Assembly (NCBI GenBank): GCA_025617745.1
Contig: CM046856.1
Span: 36,264,208 to 36,328,207, forward strand
Source of the DNA: Heliocidaris erythrogramma
Lineage: Eukaryota; Echinodermata; Echinoidea; Camarodonta; Echinometridae
Direction: 5' to 3'
DNA: 64,000 nt
Shown here: in pieces, positions 37,483 to 49,960 of the stretch
Layout: each line of letters opens with the position of its first letter
How positions within the stretch are numbered: the stretch's first letter is position 1
Notes under the pieces: generated by a model
The model's database searches: none
What the model saw: only the letters and a program-made list of their open reading frames with translations
Told to the model about the DNA's origin: nothing
Translations under genes and position numbers: made by a program

Positions 37483-38749
37483 GGTTTAATGCAAATGAAT
37501 TGGTAATAATCTGTGGGAAAACAAATGTCATGTACTTTAGTAAAGAACATATAAAACGCGATATTTCTGCTGTGAAAATACATATAAACAAAACCTCTTT
37601 ACATTTCTCTAAAACTGTCATGTTTCTTTGTGTTGTTTTTGATGATACATTATCTTTTAACGAACATCGCTCTATCATTATAAATAAGGTTTCCAAAACT
37701 GTAGGAATTCTGTGTAAACTTCGTTTATCTTTGACAGAAAAGGAGTTGCTTATGTCGTATAATTGCCTCACCTTGCCACATCTGCAAATATTGTAATATT
37801 ATTTGGGCGAATGTATAGATATGACCAAATTGGAACCCTTAGATAAATTACAAAAGAAATTAATAAGAATTTGCACAAATTCATCATTTAGAGCTCATTC
37901 ACGTCCGTTATATTTTCTTCTAAAAACCTTGAATATTTATGATATATTTCCAAACAGCGGCTTTAATACTTCGCACAATTCATAATATTATTCCTAGCAA
38001 CATTTCCGAAATGCTTGTTATCAATAAATTCATTCACTACCACAAGACTCGTTCAAGTAATAAATTTCATTATTCTAAAGTTCAAACTCAGTCTCTACAT
38101 TATTCTGTCAGACACTGTGGTCCACGACTATGGAACAATCGTCCAGACGATGTAAGAAGTTCTACTACTATTAATTAATTTAAAGCAAAGTTGAAGAAAT
38201 TATATATTGATTCGTATTCAGGATAACCCATAATCCAATGATGTACATTTACCATTACACCCCCCCCCCCCCCACCCGTATGTTTGCTGGTGTTTGCTGT
38301 TGTTTTTGTTTATTTTCCGGTTTGTTTTGCTTTCTTTCTATGCTGTTTTGACTTATGTTATGTTTATATAGGGAGCTACGCCTCACAAGTTTTTTACATT
38401 TTTTTTGGGTAGTTTCCCTTTTTTCTTAATCGCATATGTATATATTTATAACTGGCTTTGTATGTTTTTGCCATTGTTGATTTTTACGATTGAGCAAAAA
38501 GAATAAATTGAACTGAACTGAATTGGAAATCCATTCATTATCAAAATGATTGGCTTGCATGAAAAAAGCAAGAAATAAAAAAGAGAAACAGGTCCTTGCA
38601 AGTTTGAGAAAAAAAGATTAATGCAGGATAACAAAGTTGTGAAATTTTTAGAATCATTGTACTAATTGTCATATATGAGTACATATCTATTAATCTAAGG
38701 GTAATCTAAAGTTCTAAAAATGAAGAAAAATCAAGACGCTTATTGTCAA

Positions 38750-40375
38750 TATTCAACAAATTCCAAATTTCCAATATTAGCTTATTTCCTCTACAATAAT
38801 TGACAGATAGGTCAAGTTGAAAACTCAACTCCTTGACTGATATAAGAAAATCTTTAAAACGTGACCATGATATTCTGACCAGAGTTATACGCTTAGAAAA
38901 GAGAAAATATTTTGAAACCCGCCTTGATTTATTCAAAAATGACATGCGTAATACCTGGAAGGTGCTTAAACAAGCAATGAACTTAGTTAACAATAAGTCC
39001 AACATAAATAATATCATATTTGAAAATAAAATTATCGAGGACTCCAGTGAGATAGCGAATATTTTTAATACTTACTTTTCTTTAATTGGAGACAACCTTG
39101 CTAGTAAAATTCCTGTGTCAGATAAAAGCTTTGTAGACTTTTTAGGCCCCCAAAATCCAACTTCAATATTTGTTACTCCCACGAATAGGCAAGAAATTTT
39201 GACTATTGTTATGAAATTAGTAAACAAAAAGAGTTCTGGATATGATGAAATAAATAATTGTTTACTGAAAGGTATTATTCCATATATTGTTGATCCCCTA
39301 GTTCATATTTTAACCTGTCATTATCTCATGGAATATTCCCAGATTCAATGAAAATTGCGAAAGTTATTCCCTTGTTTAAGAAGGGCGATAAATCAGAAAT
39401 TAGTAACTATCGACCCATCTCTCTTTTACCCTCCTTTTCAAAATTATTAGAAAGGGTAATATACGTTAGAATGATTTCCTTTCTGAAGAAATGTAACATC
39501 TTTTCCAGCTCCCAGTTTGGATTCAGAGATGTCTTTTGTCGAGAAGGTCGCCCACGCAATAGATAAATCCTCACATACAATTGGCATCTTCCTGGACCTC
39601 TCTAAGGCCTTCGATACCATCAATCACAATATTTTGCTCTATAAACTTCCACACTATGGTGTACGTGGGAAGGCCTTAGAGTGGTTCAAGAGTTATCTTT
39701 CAAACAGAAAACAATACGTTTTTTTAAATGAACATTCATCAGATTTTCGTCATATCAATTGTGGCGTCCCACAAGGAAGTTTATTAGGCCCGTTGTTGTT
39801 TATACTATATATTAATGATTTCTATAGATCATCCCAAGTTCTTTCCTTTATTTTATGATGACACTAATTTATTTTGTTCTCACAGTGACCACAAAGTTCT
39901 TCTAGATACTGTTAACAACGAATTATCGAAAATATCCCAATGGATCAGAGCTAACAAACTATCACTCAATCTCCAAAAAACAAATTATATGCTCTCTTGA
40001 GAACTCTTTCGTTTGTTTTTTTGTTTTTGTTTGTTTTTGTTTTTTTCTCGCTTCATGAAAATTCTCAACAAAAATTGGTAATATTTTTTCCCTTGTTTTT
40101 TGTATACATGCATTACAATAATGTTCAGTCTCGGGGGTCCACAGTTTACAAGCTTTGCTTTTCAAGTGGACTCCTCCATTTCCAATGTTTACTTTGTTCA
40201 ATGAAAATGTACCTTCAATGTCATTGATTTTATAGTCACATAAGATTTTATTCTTTTGAATTGTACATGGATATTATAATTGTATTATTTACTGAATATT
40301 GATTTGTATTGATTTGTATTGTTGCTGGAAATGGAAATAAACTAAACTGAAACTGAAACTGAAACTGATATGAAT
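38750..40375 (+). pseudogene. Broken non-LTR retrotransposon (LINE) reverse transcriptase, copy B
   Basis: Reverse transcriptase pieces lie in order but in changing frames. A pre-RT segment (38833-39351) carries ALK-type linker features. Fingers follow at 39348-39566 with VIPLFKKGDKSEISNYRPIS and SSQFGFR. The palm is at 39517-39858, with LDLSKAFDTINH carrying the first catalytic aspartate and CGVPQGSLLGPLLFILYIND. The YDDT catalytic box is at 39815-40000. There are at least three frameshifts, near 39345, 39530 and 39840. After SLNLQKTNYM the thumb and C-terminus are missing. The 3' end is a tail of AAACTG units at 40347-40370. It resembles the Jockey/CR1/L2 group of LINEs; the exact clade is not resolved. 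It no longer encodes a working enzyme. Confidence 0.88.
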
Positions 40376-40379
40376 ATGC

Positions 40380-42090
40380 AATACATCAACATCATAATTT
40401 AGACTGACGTTCCACAGATACTGAAGACAAAAAGCCGTATAATAAAAACTATACATTCCAATGCCGGAACTGGGAATAAACACAATTAAGTAAAAAGATA
40501 AAATCCAAATAAGGCCTATAAACATCTACAAAAACGAAAATTGGAAGTTAAATTGGCGGTAGAGTTTCAGTCACTTGACCCAACAATTAAAGAGGACAGG
40601 AAACTTGTATTTCGTTTGATTCGTAAATGATTGATTGTAGCTACGCGTATTGTGCTTCTTGTCCATTGTGAGCTCAAAAGAAGGAACAAAACATCACAAT
40701 CAGTTTTCTATCTTATTTACACGCCCACCTTGTTTCCCTCTTTTCAATTATTGGTGTTAAAATAGTTTCATCGATCTTATTGCTTGGGTAACGTATATTT
40801 CGATCTTCAGCGCTCGACATTTTGCTCATGGGTTAATAAAGGTAAAATTGCATCCGAATCGATTAGAAAATATCGAGAAATAAACCGTGTGCTGGATCGC
40901 TTTCTTATTTATAGGGGAAAACTGAGGATGTCAAAATAATAATAAGGATCAATATTCACTATTCACAAGCGAGGAAATTGTATTTCAATTGCCGCTTGCA
41001 GTTTTGTATTGTTCGTTGTTGCGTTCCACATAATTAAGTGTAGAATAGTAGCAAAACCGCAATGCACAAAATATGCTGACAATAGAAATGTATTACTTAT
41101 TTATAGAAGGTTATACAATGAAGTAATACTATTGCTTATTCACAAAAGGCTTTAGAGTTGTATCGTTGCTTCTCTAATTTTCTGACATGCGTTTGTCATG
41201 TGTTATTAAACTGCTATTATAGATATATTGATTTGGGGTGGTTAAACGTCAAATTGTCCATTTCTGTTCTCTCTTTCATTGGCGACATTTCCTTCATTTT
41301 AAGCAACTGTCATTTGTATCATCATCACGTATCGTCATGCAAATAACAACTGTTGTGTCCATCATCACCTTTATATATCGTCCGCTGGAAAAAGGTTGAT
41401 TGCCATAATTCCGAAGCCCTAATTCCTTCCCACACTTTGCCATATTCTTTTTTTTTTCTCTCTTAACTGCTCATGCAGATTTTTGAAGATCTGTACAATG
41501 ATTGTATGTTCACAAAATGTACCTTTTGAGAAATGTCTTTGCTGGCTTTTTGAATGATAATGTTAACCTGAAAAAAAATACTATAAAAAAAATATTTTGT
41601 ATTTTATTCAAGTTGATGAATAAACTGACACAGCATACACTTGGAATATTCATGAGCTCAATTTATTTGTATCGCGCAATGTTTAAGCAATAGACCGTAT
41701 CAATATTCAAATGAAGGCTTATAAATGAAGGCAGTATAGATTGAGGTATTTAAACAGTTTTTCCATTTGACACAAATTCGTCTCGTTATATATAGAAAGA
41801 GTGCATCATGTTATCGAATTTGCCGAAATTCACTCCCATCAAATATTTCAATAATACTTTCCTGATGAAAAAAAAATATCTTTAAATATTTCCCAGTGCT
41901 TCTCAGTCTACCTTCACGTCGAATTCAAAACCCATATAAAACCAAAAAGGATTATTATAGATGTGGGCATAAAGATATACAGAAACGTACTTACCATACG
42001 CTTCATCTTCGGAGAGGAATTTCGCTTTGTGTAGAAAATAATTAGCCATTGTTGAATTATGTGAATACGGAAAGGTGTTATGCCTTTGGT
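40380..42090. other. No gene recognised
   Basis: AT-rich sequence downstream of LINE copy B. A poly(A)-like AAAAAAA cluster near 41570-41590 and short frames only. Confidence 0.5.
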
Positions 42091-43970
42091 CATGGGCGTA
42101 GCGCGAGTCTCGACACCCGGTGGGGGGGGGGGGGGGCACCTGTCTTACTCGACGGATGAAATGTCAATCAACGAGATAAATGGTGAGTGGGTGTAGAAAA
42201 AAGTCTCATGACCTTATAGCGTCTTAATTTCCTTTCCCTTGTTGCCTTGTCCCCTCTCCCTTATTCTTTTTTTTTCTTTCTTTTCCTCAGTTTCGCTGTC
42301 TGATTTGGGGTACATGCCCCCCCCCCCGCCCCCTTCGAAGCAGCACCACTCTATCTGATAGATAAGAGTAAACATAAAAGGCCATCTTTAGATTTGATAT
42401 CCGTGTGTGTAATAAAGAAATTAATTCCAGCTCAACTTTTGACTAGTGATAAATCATCGAAACTTTTCAAATATAAACATAAAACAAGTCACCCATTTCC
42501 AGAACTCGGAATGAAATGGGGGGGGGGGGGAGATCTATAAGACGAAATGAAATATCTAGTCAACAATGAAGCAGTAACATCACTTTTGAATTGCCACGCA
42601 ATCAAACTTCCATGTAACGCGACTTTTCTCGAGGCGTTTAATCTCACACTGTCCACAACGCATCTCAAACGAAAGCGGCAAAAAAAAAGATGCAGCGAGA
42701 GAAAAAAGATACGGGTCGAAAACCTGAAATTAAGTTTGCAAACATTAGGAGGATTGAAAGAGCAAAATCTTTGTTTTCACACCAAATCAAATCCAGCTAA
42801 ATGAAAACTGTCTTCCAGCGGCATACATGCTCGCCTCATCCGTGTGATTTTACACAAACGACATGTTCTTCCTTACACCTCGAAAAACAGCAAAAGCGCA
42901 ATGGAAAAATTCGGGCGGGAATTTAGCGTCCCTATCTTTTTTTCTTTTCTGTATTTTTTGTCTAGTGATGCGTTCATGCATGGAGTGTAAAATATTCGGT
43001 AAAAGCGTCGCCTGGCCCCATCTAAGAAATTGCCGCATAAAAGCATAAATGTCAAAAGTGTATTGTTTTAACTATCTCAATGAAGTGAATAAATCTCTAC
43101 TGGCCCATCAATCCTTCTCAAATACATCTAATAAAGTGATTATAAGCTTCGGGAGTTAGGTTCGTATAGGTTTTCTTTTCCCCTCAGCGTCACTATTTTG
43201 TTAAAATGGGCTGTGCATTTAGGTGTAAGTGCTCTTTAGCAAACGATGGATGGAGGAGTTTGATTTTATCTTGCCCTGCAGTCATTGTTGATGAACTTTT
43301 ATTGGTTACGTCTTTCTTCAAAGAGATATTCTTCGAAAGCTTGCATGGCCAGCATAATTTTCTAAGTGCTTCCTTTAATTTCGCAGTGTGCCCAAGAAAT
43401 CAAGTTTGTTCCTTGAACTTGGAATTAAAACAAACTAAGAATTTAAAATCATTAGTTAATCATCATTGATATTACTACTTTATTTCACATCGAAAACACA
43501 ATATAGGTCAGGAAACATAGCTATTGGCATATAGAGTCTCATGTCCAATTATTATTCAAAATGAATATATACACACTTGGTTGTATATATTTTATATATT
43601 TTTCTTTATTTTGCTGAGTTTTCGCAATTGGACTACATCCGGCCCGCGGCGAGACTCCCAGTGTAAGTCACGTGGGTCTTTTACATTTTATAAAAATTAT
43701 TCAGATTCAATAGACTGACAACCGACAATTTCTTGGGGTTCAGGAGGAGGACATAAAAAGAACCCCCCCCCCCCCCCCAATAAAAAATAAATAAAAAAAG
43801 AGCCTGAAGACGGTCGGATAGGTTCCATTCACTCAATGATTAGGGACTTTTTTATCGTAACCGCCCAGGAAATAAATTTAATCAGGATTTTTATTTGTTG
43901 TGTTTTTGCTCCTCCCCCTCCCTCCCCCGCCACAGATGGCCGGTGGGAATCATTGAAACAATAATCGTCC
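42090..43970. other. No gene recognised; one partial hAT-like end
   Basis: GGGCGTAGCGCG plus a G run at 42094-42137 resembles a single end of the hAT-like family. Poly(C) at 42318 and 43764, poly(G) at 42520. Frames at 42547-43469 show no known motif. Confidence 0.45.
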
Positions 43971-43971
43971 A

Positions 43972-43988
43972 GGGAAATAACCCCCACC

Positions 43989-44037
<49 letters not shown>

Positions 44038-45357
44038 TCTCACTCTATATAATACTTTTTCTTTCGTTGTCGATCCTTCTCTCCATGACATGTCCATTAT
44101 TTCAAATTATAATCCTTTTCCTGTTTTCTTTACTCTTTATACTTGCTATACAGTGCGTCCCAGAAAAAAAACGAAACCCTGAAACAAAGGGTTATCTTGA
44201 CCACACTATACGCTCTATGACAATAATTATCTGTTTTCCAAAAACTAGAAGTATCATGCTTTTAAAAATTAATGATACCTTGGTGGCATCCATCAGAACA
44301 TGCTTTATTGAGCAGCAGCATTTTGAAAATGACATGTAAAAATTCAGTTGTGCCAGATTTGGGTAAAATCGTTAAAACTATCACATGCGAACATGACGCA
44401 AGGGAAATACAAGCTTTGAGACATAATGATACGTGAAATTCCCTTGTGTGATTGTATGCATTCAATCAGGAATTCATAACACACGGGCCATTACCAATTT
44501 CCAGTAGTGGTAGGGCGTATGCCCCCCCCCCCCCCCATTTCCAAAATCAATAAATATCCCTCACAAATTTGAAAAAGTGCTCCTCCTGTTGATTTTAAAG
44601 GTGTCCCTTCTGAGGTGGGATGTCGCCATAATATTGATATTTTTTCTGCCTTGTGTGCCCTTTCTACCATGTATTTCCATTTGATGACAATGGAAAGTGC
44701 CACTAACTTTACCTTAATGAAATATATCAAATTTCTGTCCGATGTGTACTGAAAAGATGCTCTGAAGAAGAGCTCTGAAAAATGCTAAAAATTGCTTTAC
44801 TTTTCAATTGCAGGTACCATTTCAATACAAAACATGTTCTTTCTTTAACCCCCCCCCCCCCCCCCCCCAACATGGACAATTATCCTTACCCTCGTTATTG
44901 AAAGAAACAAATGAAAACAGTCTTCTCATAGGGTTTTAAATGTCATGTTTCATTTGGATCATAGTCCTATAACGTTTTCACGGTTTTACCAAAATCTGAC
45001 ACAAATGAGTTTTTACATGTCATTTTCAAAATGCTGCTGTTCGATAAAACATGTACGGATAAATGCCATCAACGTGTCATTTAAAAGCATGTTACTTCTA
45101 CTTTACGGTAAACAGATAATTACTGTTATAGAGCACACAGTGTGGTCACAATGACCATTTGTTTTAGGGGTTCGTTTTTTTTCTGGGACGCACTGTATAG
45201 CAAGTATAGAGAGTAAAGAAAACAGGAAAAGGATTATAATTTGAAATAATGGACATGTCATGGAGAGAAGGATCGACAACGAAAGAAAAAGTATTATAAA
45301 GAGTGATAGTGTGTGAGAGATAGAGAGAGAGAGAGAGGGGGGGGGGGGTTATTTCCC
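43972..45357. repeat. 1.39-kb inverted repeat enclosing a mariner-like element
   Basis: Left arm 43972 to about 44400 and right arm about 44950-45357 are mirror copies, from GGGAAATAACCCC plus C- and CT-tracts at the rim to GATTTKGGTAAAA inside, with a 550-base spacer. The symmetry includes the microsatellite and 180 bases outside the enclosed TA-flanked element. Confidence 0.85.
44151..45195. mobile_element. Mariner-like TIR element (1045 bp)
   Basis: CAGTGCGTCCCAGAAAAAAA at the left and its mirror at the right, each flanked by TA. CAGT ends with TA duplication fit Tc1/mariner. Inner inverted homology continues for about 250 bases. No transposase frame is recognised. A lone GGGACGCACTGTA occurs at 9698-9710. 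Confidence 0.7.
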
Positions 45358-45359
45358 AT

Positions 45360-46134
45360 GTTATCCGCTCTCTTCTTATATATATAGTAGATAGTGGTCA
45401 CGTCGAGCCAATAGATGGCGTCACCTATACTTATTCTCATCCTCCCGCGACTTCGCGGAGGATAAACTGTCTAAGAAAATGGAGGTAAAACTCAAAATAG
45501 TTTTGTCCACAAATCCACCCTTTCAGATCATGGGGCGGATCCAAGGGACAAAAGTTTTTTTTTAATTCTTACAAGCAAAAAATTGTTTTTTCACATTTTC
45601 AGGTTTGCCTTTGTGGTGGAAAACCTCAACAGGGGGCATGTTTTTAGGTGAACCAGTCTACCATTATCCCGATCCCATCTTTTTGTCTCTTCTTCTTTCT
45701 TTTTCTTTTTCCTATATCCCATCTCCCCTCTCTCATTCATGTTATTCCTGACACTTTCTACAATTTCATCCTCCGGTAACAACCCAGCATGATCATACAG
45801 CTCAATTCCCAACAAAGCTAATAATCATTTCACGCGGTCTTTGACATTGACCTAAATGGATTGCACTCGCAATAAATCAAATTAAGATCAACGCACTGGA
45901 AAAAAAGATCTACAATCTGAATAGTTTACCTGAAATATGACCTTAGCGGAATATATGCGCTTCATCGATTATGTTTTAATGAATCAAGAAAATATTAACA
46001 CGTGCAATGTTGATCTTTTATTTTTGTTCACACCGCATATTTGCAAATTGGATTGGAACATGGACGAGTGCTTCTAATGCGCGTATAACTGTGAAAGTCC
46101 CATGGTCACAGATGTGCAGAAATGGCAATTACAC

Positions 46135-46168
<34 letters not shown>

Positions 46169-47310
46169 TTGTCTGTCTCTCTCTCTCTACCTATCTATCT
46201 TTTCTATTACATTCTCTCTTTCTTCTTCTCTCTCTCTCTTCTCTTCTCTCTCACCCTCGTTTCTTCCCCCTCTTTTTTTTCTCTCTCTCTCTTCTCCCTG
46301 TTCACTCAGTCTCTATTTCACCCCCTCTTCTTTCTTTCTTTTTTCTTGTCTTTCCTCTCTAACTCCTTATTTCCTCTCTCTCTCTCTCTCTGTGAAAATA
46401 ATATTATTGAAAGACAATTTGGTGTAGAATGCTAAAGGTCATCAAGTTTATATTCCTAAAATATGACTTTGATGTCCCCTGTTGTCATATAAGTGTGGTG
46501 TTTGAAAAATAATTTCTCGGTATAATTTTATCTCCAGACTAACCAATTTACTTTACTTTCGAGAAGATGGAGATAATGCACGGTGGGAATGCCCAGTACG
46601 TTACCGAATTTAATATTTATAAATTGTTTCACAAAATTACATCTATGATCAGTTATTGGCTAATAGTCGGATGTCCCCACTTAGTACATTAGAGCTTTAC
46701 CGCGTTTCAATGTATTATTTCTAAAGGTGAACTTAAAACATATTTCATACTTCAAAAAGTAGCGTATGGGACACCATTACTTTGGAATGCATCTCATTTG
46801 CATATTGCATGGCCTGTGACAGCAAATAACTTCTTGGACTTGCCCAAATTGTTACTTTCCAGAAAGAAGCTAATATAAAAATAAATTCTTCTTGACTTTC
46901 ATTACTTCACGTCAAATACTGTGTCACGATTCAATTAAACAGCCAACGTTCCATCTTATATGGGTGGATCTAGGGCACAATTCCTAGACGAAAACAGCTG
47001 ATAAGCAAAACAGCTGGGATCATGGTGCTAATGTACTCCAAAAGTCTCTGACAAAAAAGAAAAGAAAAAGGGGACAACAAAACAAAGGTTTCACATTTTA
47101 CAGGGGCCTTTACAGTCGGAAATTGGAAAAGGGAGTGTGCTTATTAAATTTATGTCAACTGACTTTTAAAAAAGAGGCTATTGCAATGGGCTTTTAAAAA
47201 AAGGTATGGGTCGGTTATGCCGCCCCCCCCCCCTAACTCGGCATTTACATAATATTAGATTCCACATCAGATTGTCAAGAAAATGCTTATTCAAATGAAT
47301 TTACTTCGTA
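45360..47310. other. No gene recognised
   Basis: GGCGGATCCAAGG at 45534 and GGGTGGATCTAGGG at 46961 look like isolated hAT-like ends. The rest is AT-rich with the pyrimidine tract at 46132. Confidence 0.4.
46132..46395 (+). repeat. Poly(C)-(CT)n and pyrimidine-rich tract
   Basis: A C run leads into about 250 bases of CT, CTTT and TCTA units. Confidence 0.9.
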
Positions 47311-47316
47311 GTAAGA

Positions 47317-47427
47317 GGTGTCGTGGTCTAGTGGATATGTCACCGGACTGTGTATCACAATGGTTCGCGGTTCGAGTCCCGCGGCGGCACTAATGTCCTT
47401 TGGCAAGACATTAATCTACATTTGCCA

Positions 47428-47463
<36 letters not shown>
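47317..47463 (+). mobile_element. tRNA-derived SINE
   Basis: A tRNA-like head at 47317-47391: an acceptor stem pairs GTGTCGT with GCGGCAC; the A box is TGGTCTAGTGG and the B box is a perfect GGTTCGAGTCC within a paired CGCGG/CCGCG arm. The anticodon stem does not pair, so it is not a working tRNA. It is followed by CTTTGGCAAGACATTAATCT and an (ATT)n tail at 47431-47461. Confidence 0.7.
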
Positions 47464-47469
47464 CTTGAG

Positions 47470-48880
47470 TTGTGGTATATTCGGTAGAAAAAAAACAGAG
47501 TTTCGAAAAGATGATGGCTTGTATGCCAAAGAATTAGGTAGAATAAAGCTATAATCAATTAGCGTAGGAAAATAAGAAAATCAAGCTAGTCCTCCCGATA
47601 GACCACATTTCAGTAAATGTGATTTCTGTTTTCTGTTTCTGTTTCATTTGTATATACATTAATTTGATGGTTTATTTTACATGCATGTTATGTAAGAAAG
47701 GGGGGCTTTAAATCCTCTCTGAGGGACCATTTTGCTGCTCCAAACAACCAATCTAGTTTTGACAAACATTTTAGAAATACTTAAAACCATATATTACTAT
47801 AATGCAGTTTAAAAATATATCACGCTTGCCTATTATAATGAAACGAAATATTATTCACCTGTTACGAAGTATTTCATTTCAAGATGAGCCGGAATGCAAA
47901 TATGATACGTGAGTCGTTAGTTGTTAGGATAAACAATATAAAAAATCAGAACTCAAGAAGAGCTTTGAGATCTGAACAAACAGCATGCATTGCTTTGAGT
48001 TATCAGCTCAACAATGCTTTTTCCGATGTGGAAGGTTTCATGAATCTTGCTTAGTTGAGATATCCAACATCAATTCAATATCACTGATATCATAGACTTT
48101 ATCTACAGTATCAGTATTTCAACAAAATGCATTCAAATCAAAGCTTTCATGAATTATTTTCTAATTTACATTTTTAAACAGAGCTTCAAAATGCAAATTC
48201 AACCCCATTACAAACTTCAACCCCTTTTTCTCGCAGATTTATAAAAGAAAATTCTCATCGTTTATCACATGGCACTGATATTTATATCAAAATCTTCATG
48301 ATCACTGATTTTAGTTTGAATAAAAACAAATATCAAGAAAATCTTGGGATAGGATGTTATGTTCCACCCACAACAATCGGACCTCAAACCTTGAGCATGA
48401 TTATAGTTAGTTGTTATTTTAGCCCTTTTCGGTTAGGTTCATCGTTACGAGACATGAAGATTAGTGTTAAAATTGCCGCTTTGCCTATAAGTCGTAAGTA
48501 TTAAAATATCAGAACTCATCGTAAGAATATCCCTTTTTAATGTAAATATTTAATATTTGCTTTATTAACTAATCAGTGTGGTAAACTCGATCTTCATATC
48601 GAACGGTCTTGTCTAAAACACAAAATTCATTCAGAAACCAATTAAAACCATCCAAAAGTTTCATGCTAGTACTATCAAGTCAAAATATAATAACAAATAG
48701 CCGTACGCACTTCTTTGACAGGATGAGCAAGTGACTTTTGAACCAAATGTCTTCTAAATTTGACATTCTAATACCAAAAAATGGAGCCAAACACCGCAAG
48801 ATGTTTACCTTCAAAACATTATGATGTGTTCAGATTGGCTAATTTAAACACTCATTGTCATGTTGCACGAATGTGATGTG
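47470..48880. other. No gene recognised
   Basis: AT-rich unique-looking sequence. Confidence 0.5.
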
Positions 48881-48902
48881 TGCACGCGGTCATGGTGAAC
48901 CT

Positions 48903-49006
48903 GCGTTAATCGTTACGTAACTCTATTCATCATGGGGGGGGGGACGACACAATAGCCGTCCCCCCCCCCCCCCCCATGATGAATAGAGTTACGTAACGAT
49001 TAACGC
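48903..49006. repeat. Palindromic repeat with G-tract/C-tract stem (104 bp)
   Basis: GCGTTAATCGTTACGTAACT, then ATTCATCATG and a G run, then a loop with ACGACACAATAGCCGT, then a C run and the mirror of the left side. The stem is essentially perfect. The flanks carry a direct repeat, CGGTCATGGTGAACCTGC against CGGTCATGTTGAACCTGC. Confidence 0.85.
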
Positions 49007-49276
49007 CCATGCATGCGGTCATGTTGAACCTGCTTTGAACTATTCGAAACATTACTTTATTACAAAGAAGCCCTTTATTTGATATCAATCAATCGGCTCA
49101 TGGCAGAGAGCCTGCATGTCTTTTTGTCACATCGACCTGGTAATGTTTTTTCAATTTATGCATGTTTCTTTCCACGCAGGACCCTTGTATTCACCTGCTA
49201 TGCATACTGACATCTTTGCTTTATTAATGGAATCCACTTTACATATGCATCAGTTGTTGCTATGTAGGGCAAACCT

Positions 49277-49542
49277 CACTATGAACATGGCGAACAAAGA
49301 AGCGGGCAAAATATACAGCTCCTCATTGTACCTTTCACAATTGCTCTGGTTGACAAAAGAACATCCCTTGATTGCTATTATGTAAAAGTATGTAGAACAG
49401 GTGTCACATGCATATTCACCTGTTCTACTTATTTTACATAATAGCAATGAAGGGATGTTCTTTTGTCTACCAGAGCAATTGTGGAGGGTACAATGAAAAG
49501 CTGTATATTTTGTCCACTCTCTTTGTTATCATGTTCATAGTG
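49277..49542. mobile_element. Palindromic CACTA-ended MITE, copy 3 (266 bp)
   Basis: Near-identical to the 12064 copy and exactly the same length. CCT is duplicated on both sides (49274-49276, 49543-49545). High similarity suggests recent activity of the family. Confidence 0.88.
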
Positions 49543-49867
49543 CCTCTGGCGAGCTTTTGATTTGTAACCTATAGATTTCTCCAAATTAAAAACCTTCAAC
49601 ATATTTGAACAAAAATATGAATGATTTTATTCATCTTTGTTTTAGAGATTATTAGGCCTATACAAGCATATTTTCTTCTACGAACTATTCGAATCATCAT
49701 TATTATCGTTCCGACACTTCGATAATCCATTGCCTACGGGAACCGGATGGCTCGTGTATTAACCCTATATAGGAATTATAGAATTCAATATTCAATGGGT
49801 TAATATCAAAAATTTCAAACTATATTGTGCCATACGTTACCGACCACATCAACGATTTTAGAATATC

Positions 49868-49960
49868 TGGAGGGCATTTCATGAAAGGACTTGTCAGATA
49901 TTTTATCCGACAAATTTGCTCTCAGCCAATCAGATGCAAGGATTTCAGTAGCTTATAAGA
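49868..49960. repeat. Partial copy of the 136-bp MITE family
   Basis: Contains GACAAATTTGCTCTCAGCCA followed by ATCAGATGCAAGGATTTCAG and GCTTATAA as in the full copies. The right end is missing and the left end is diverged. Confidence 0.65.

Larger units (their letters stand above)
36788..38524 (+). pseudogene. Broken LINE reverse transcriptase C-terminal part, copy A (with nested MITE pair)
   Basis: FADDTNLIASHND (the catalytic box) is read in 36788-37000, then the frame is broken by the MITE pair 37003-37482. It resumes as WFNANELVIICGKTNVMYFSK and continues through NKVSKTVGILCKLR. A local frameshift interrupts the YCNIIWAN motif near 37795. The end carries KLEPLDKLQKKLIRICTN and CGPRLWNNRPDDVRSS, then a premature stop before FKAKLKKLY. 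The 3' end is GAATAAATTGAACTGAACTG at about 38501-38520, a CR1/L2-like short tandem tail. It lies just upstream of copy B in the same orientation; whether the two copies came from one insertion is not clear. Confidence 0.85.

Noticed and set aside
46007-46435. Serine/leucine-rich 142-codon frame (and similar frames at 2997, 35631, 34560, 43895)
   Set aside because: Translation of pyrimidine microsatellites; all three frames are open for the same reason.
47317-47391. Functional tRNA gene
   Set aside because: A and B boxes, acceptor and T arm are good, but the anticodon stem does not pair and a SINE-type body with an (ATT)n tail follows.
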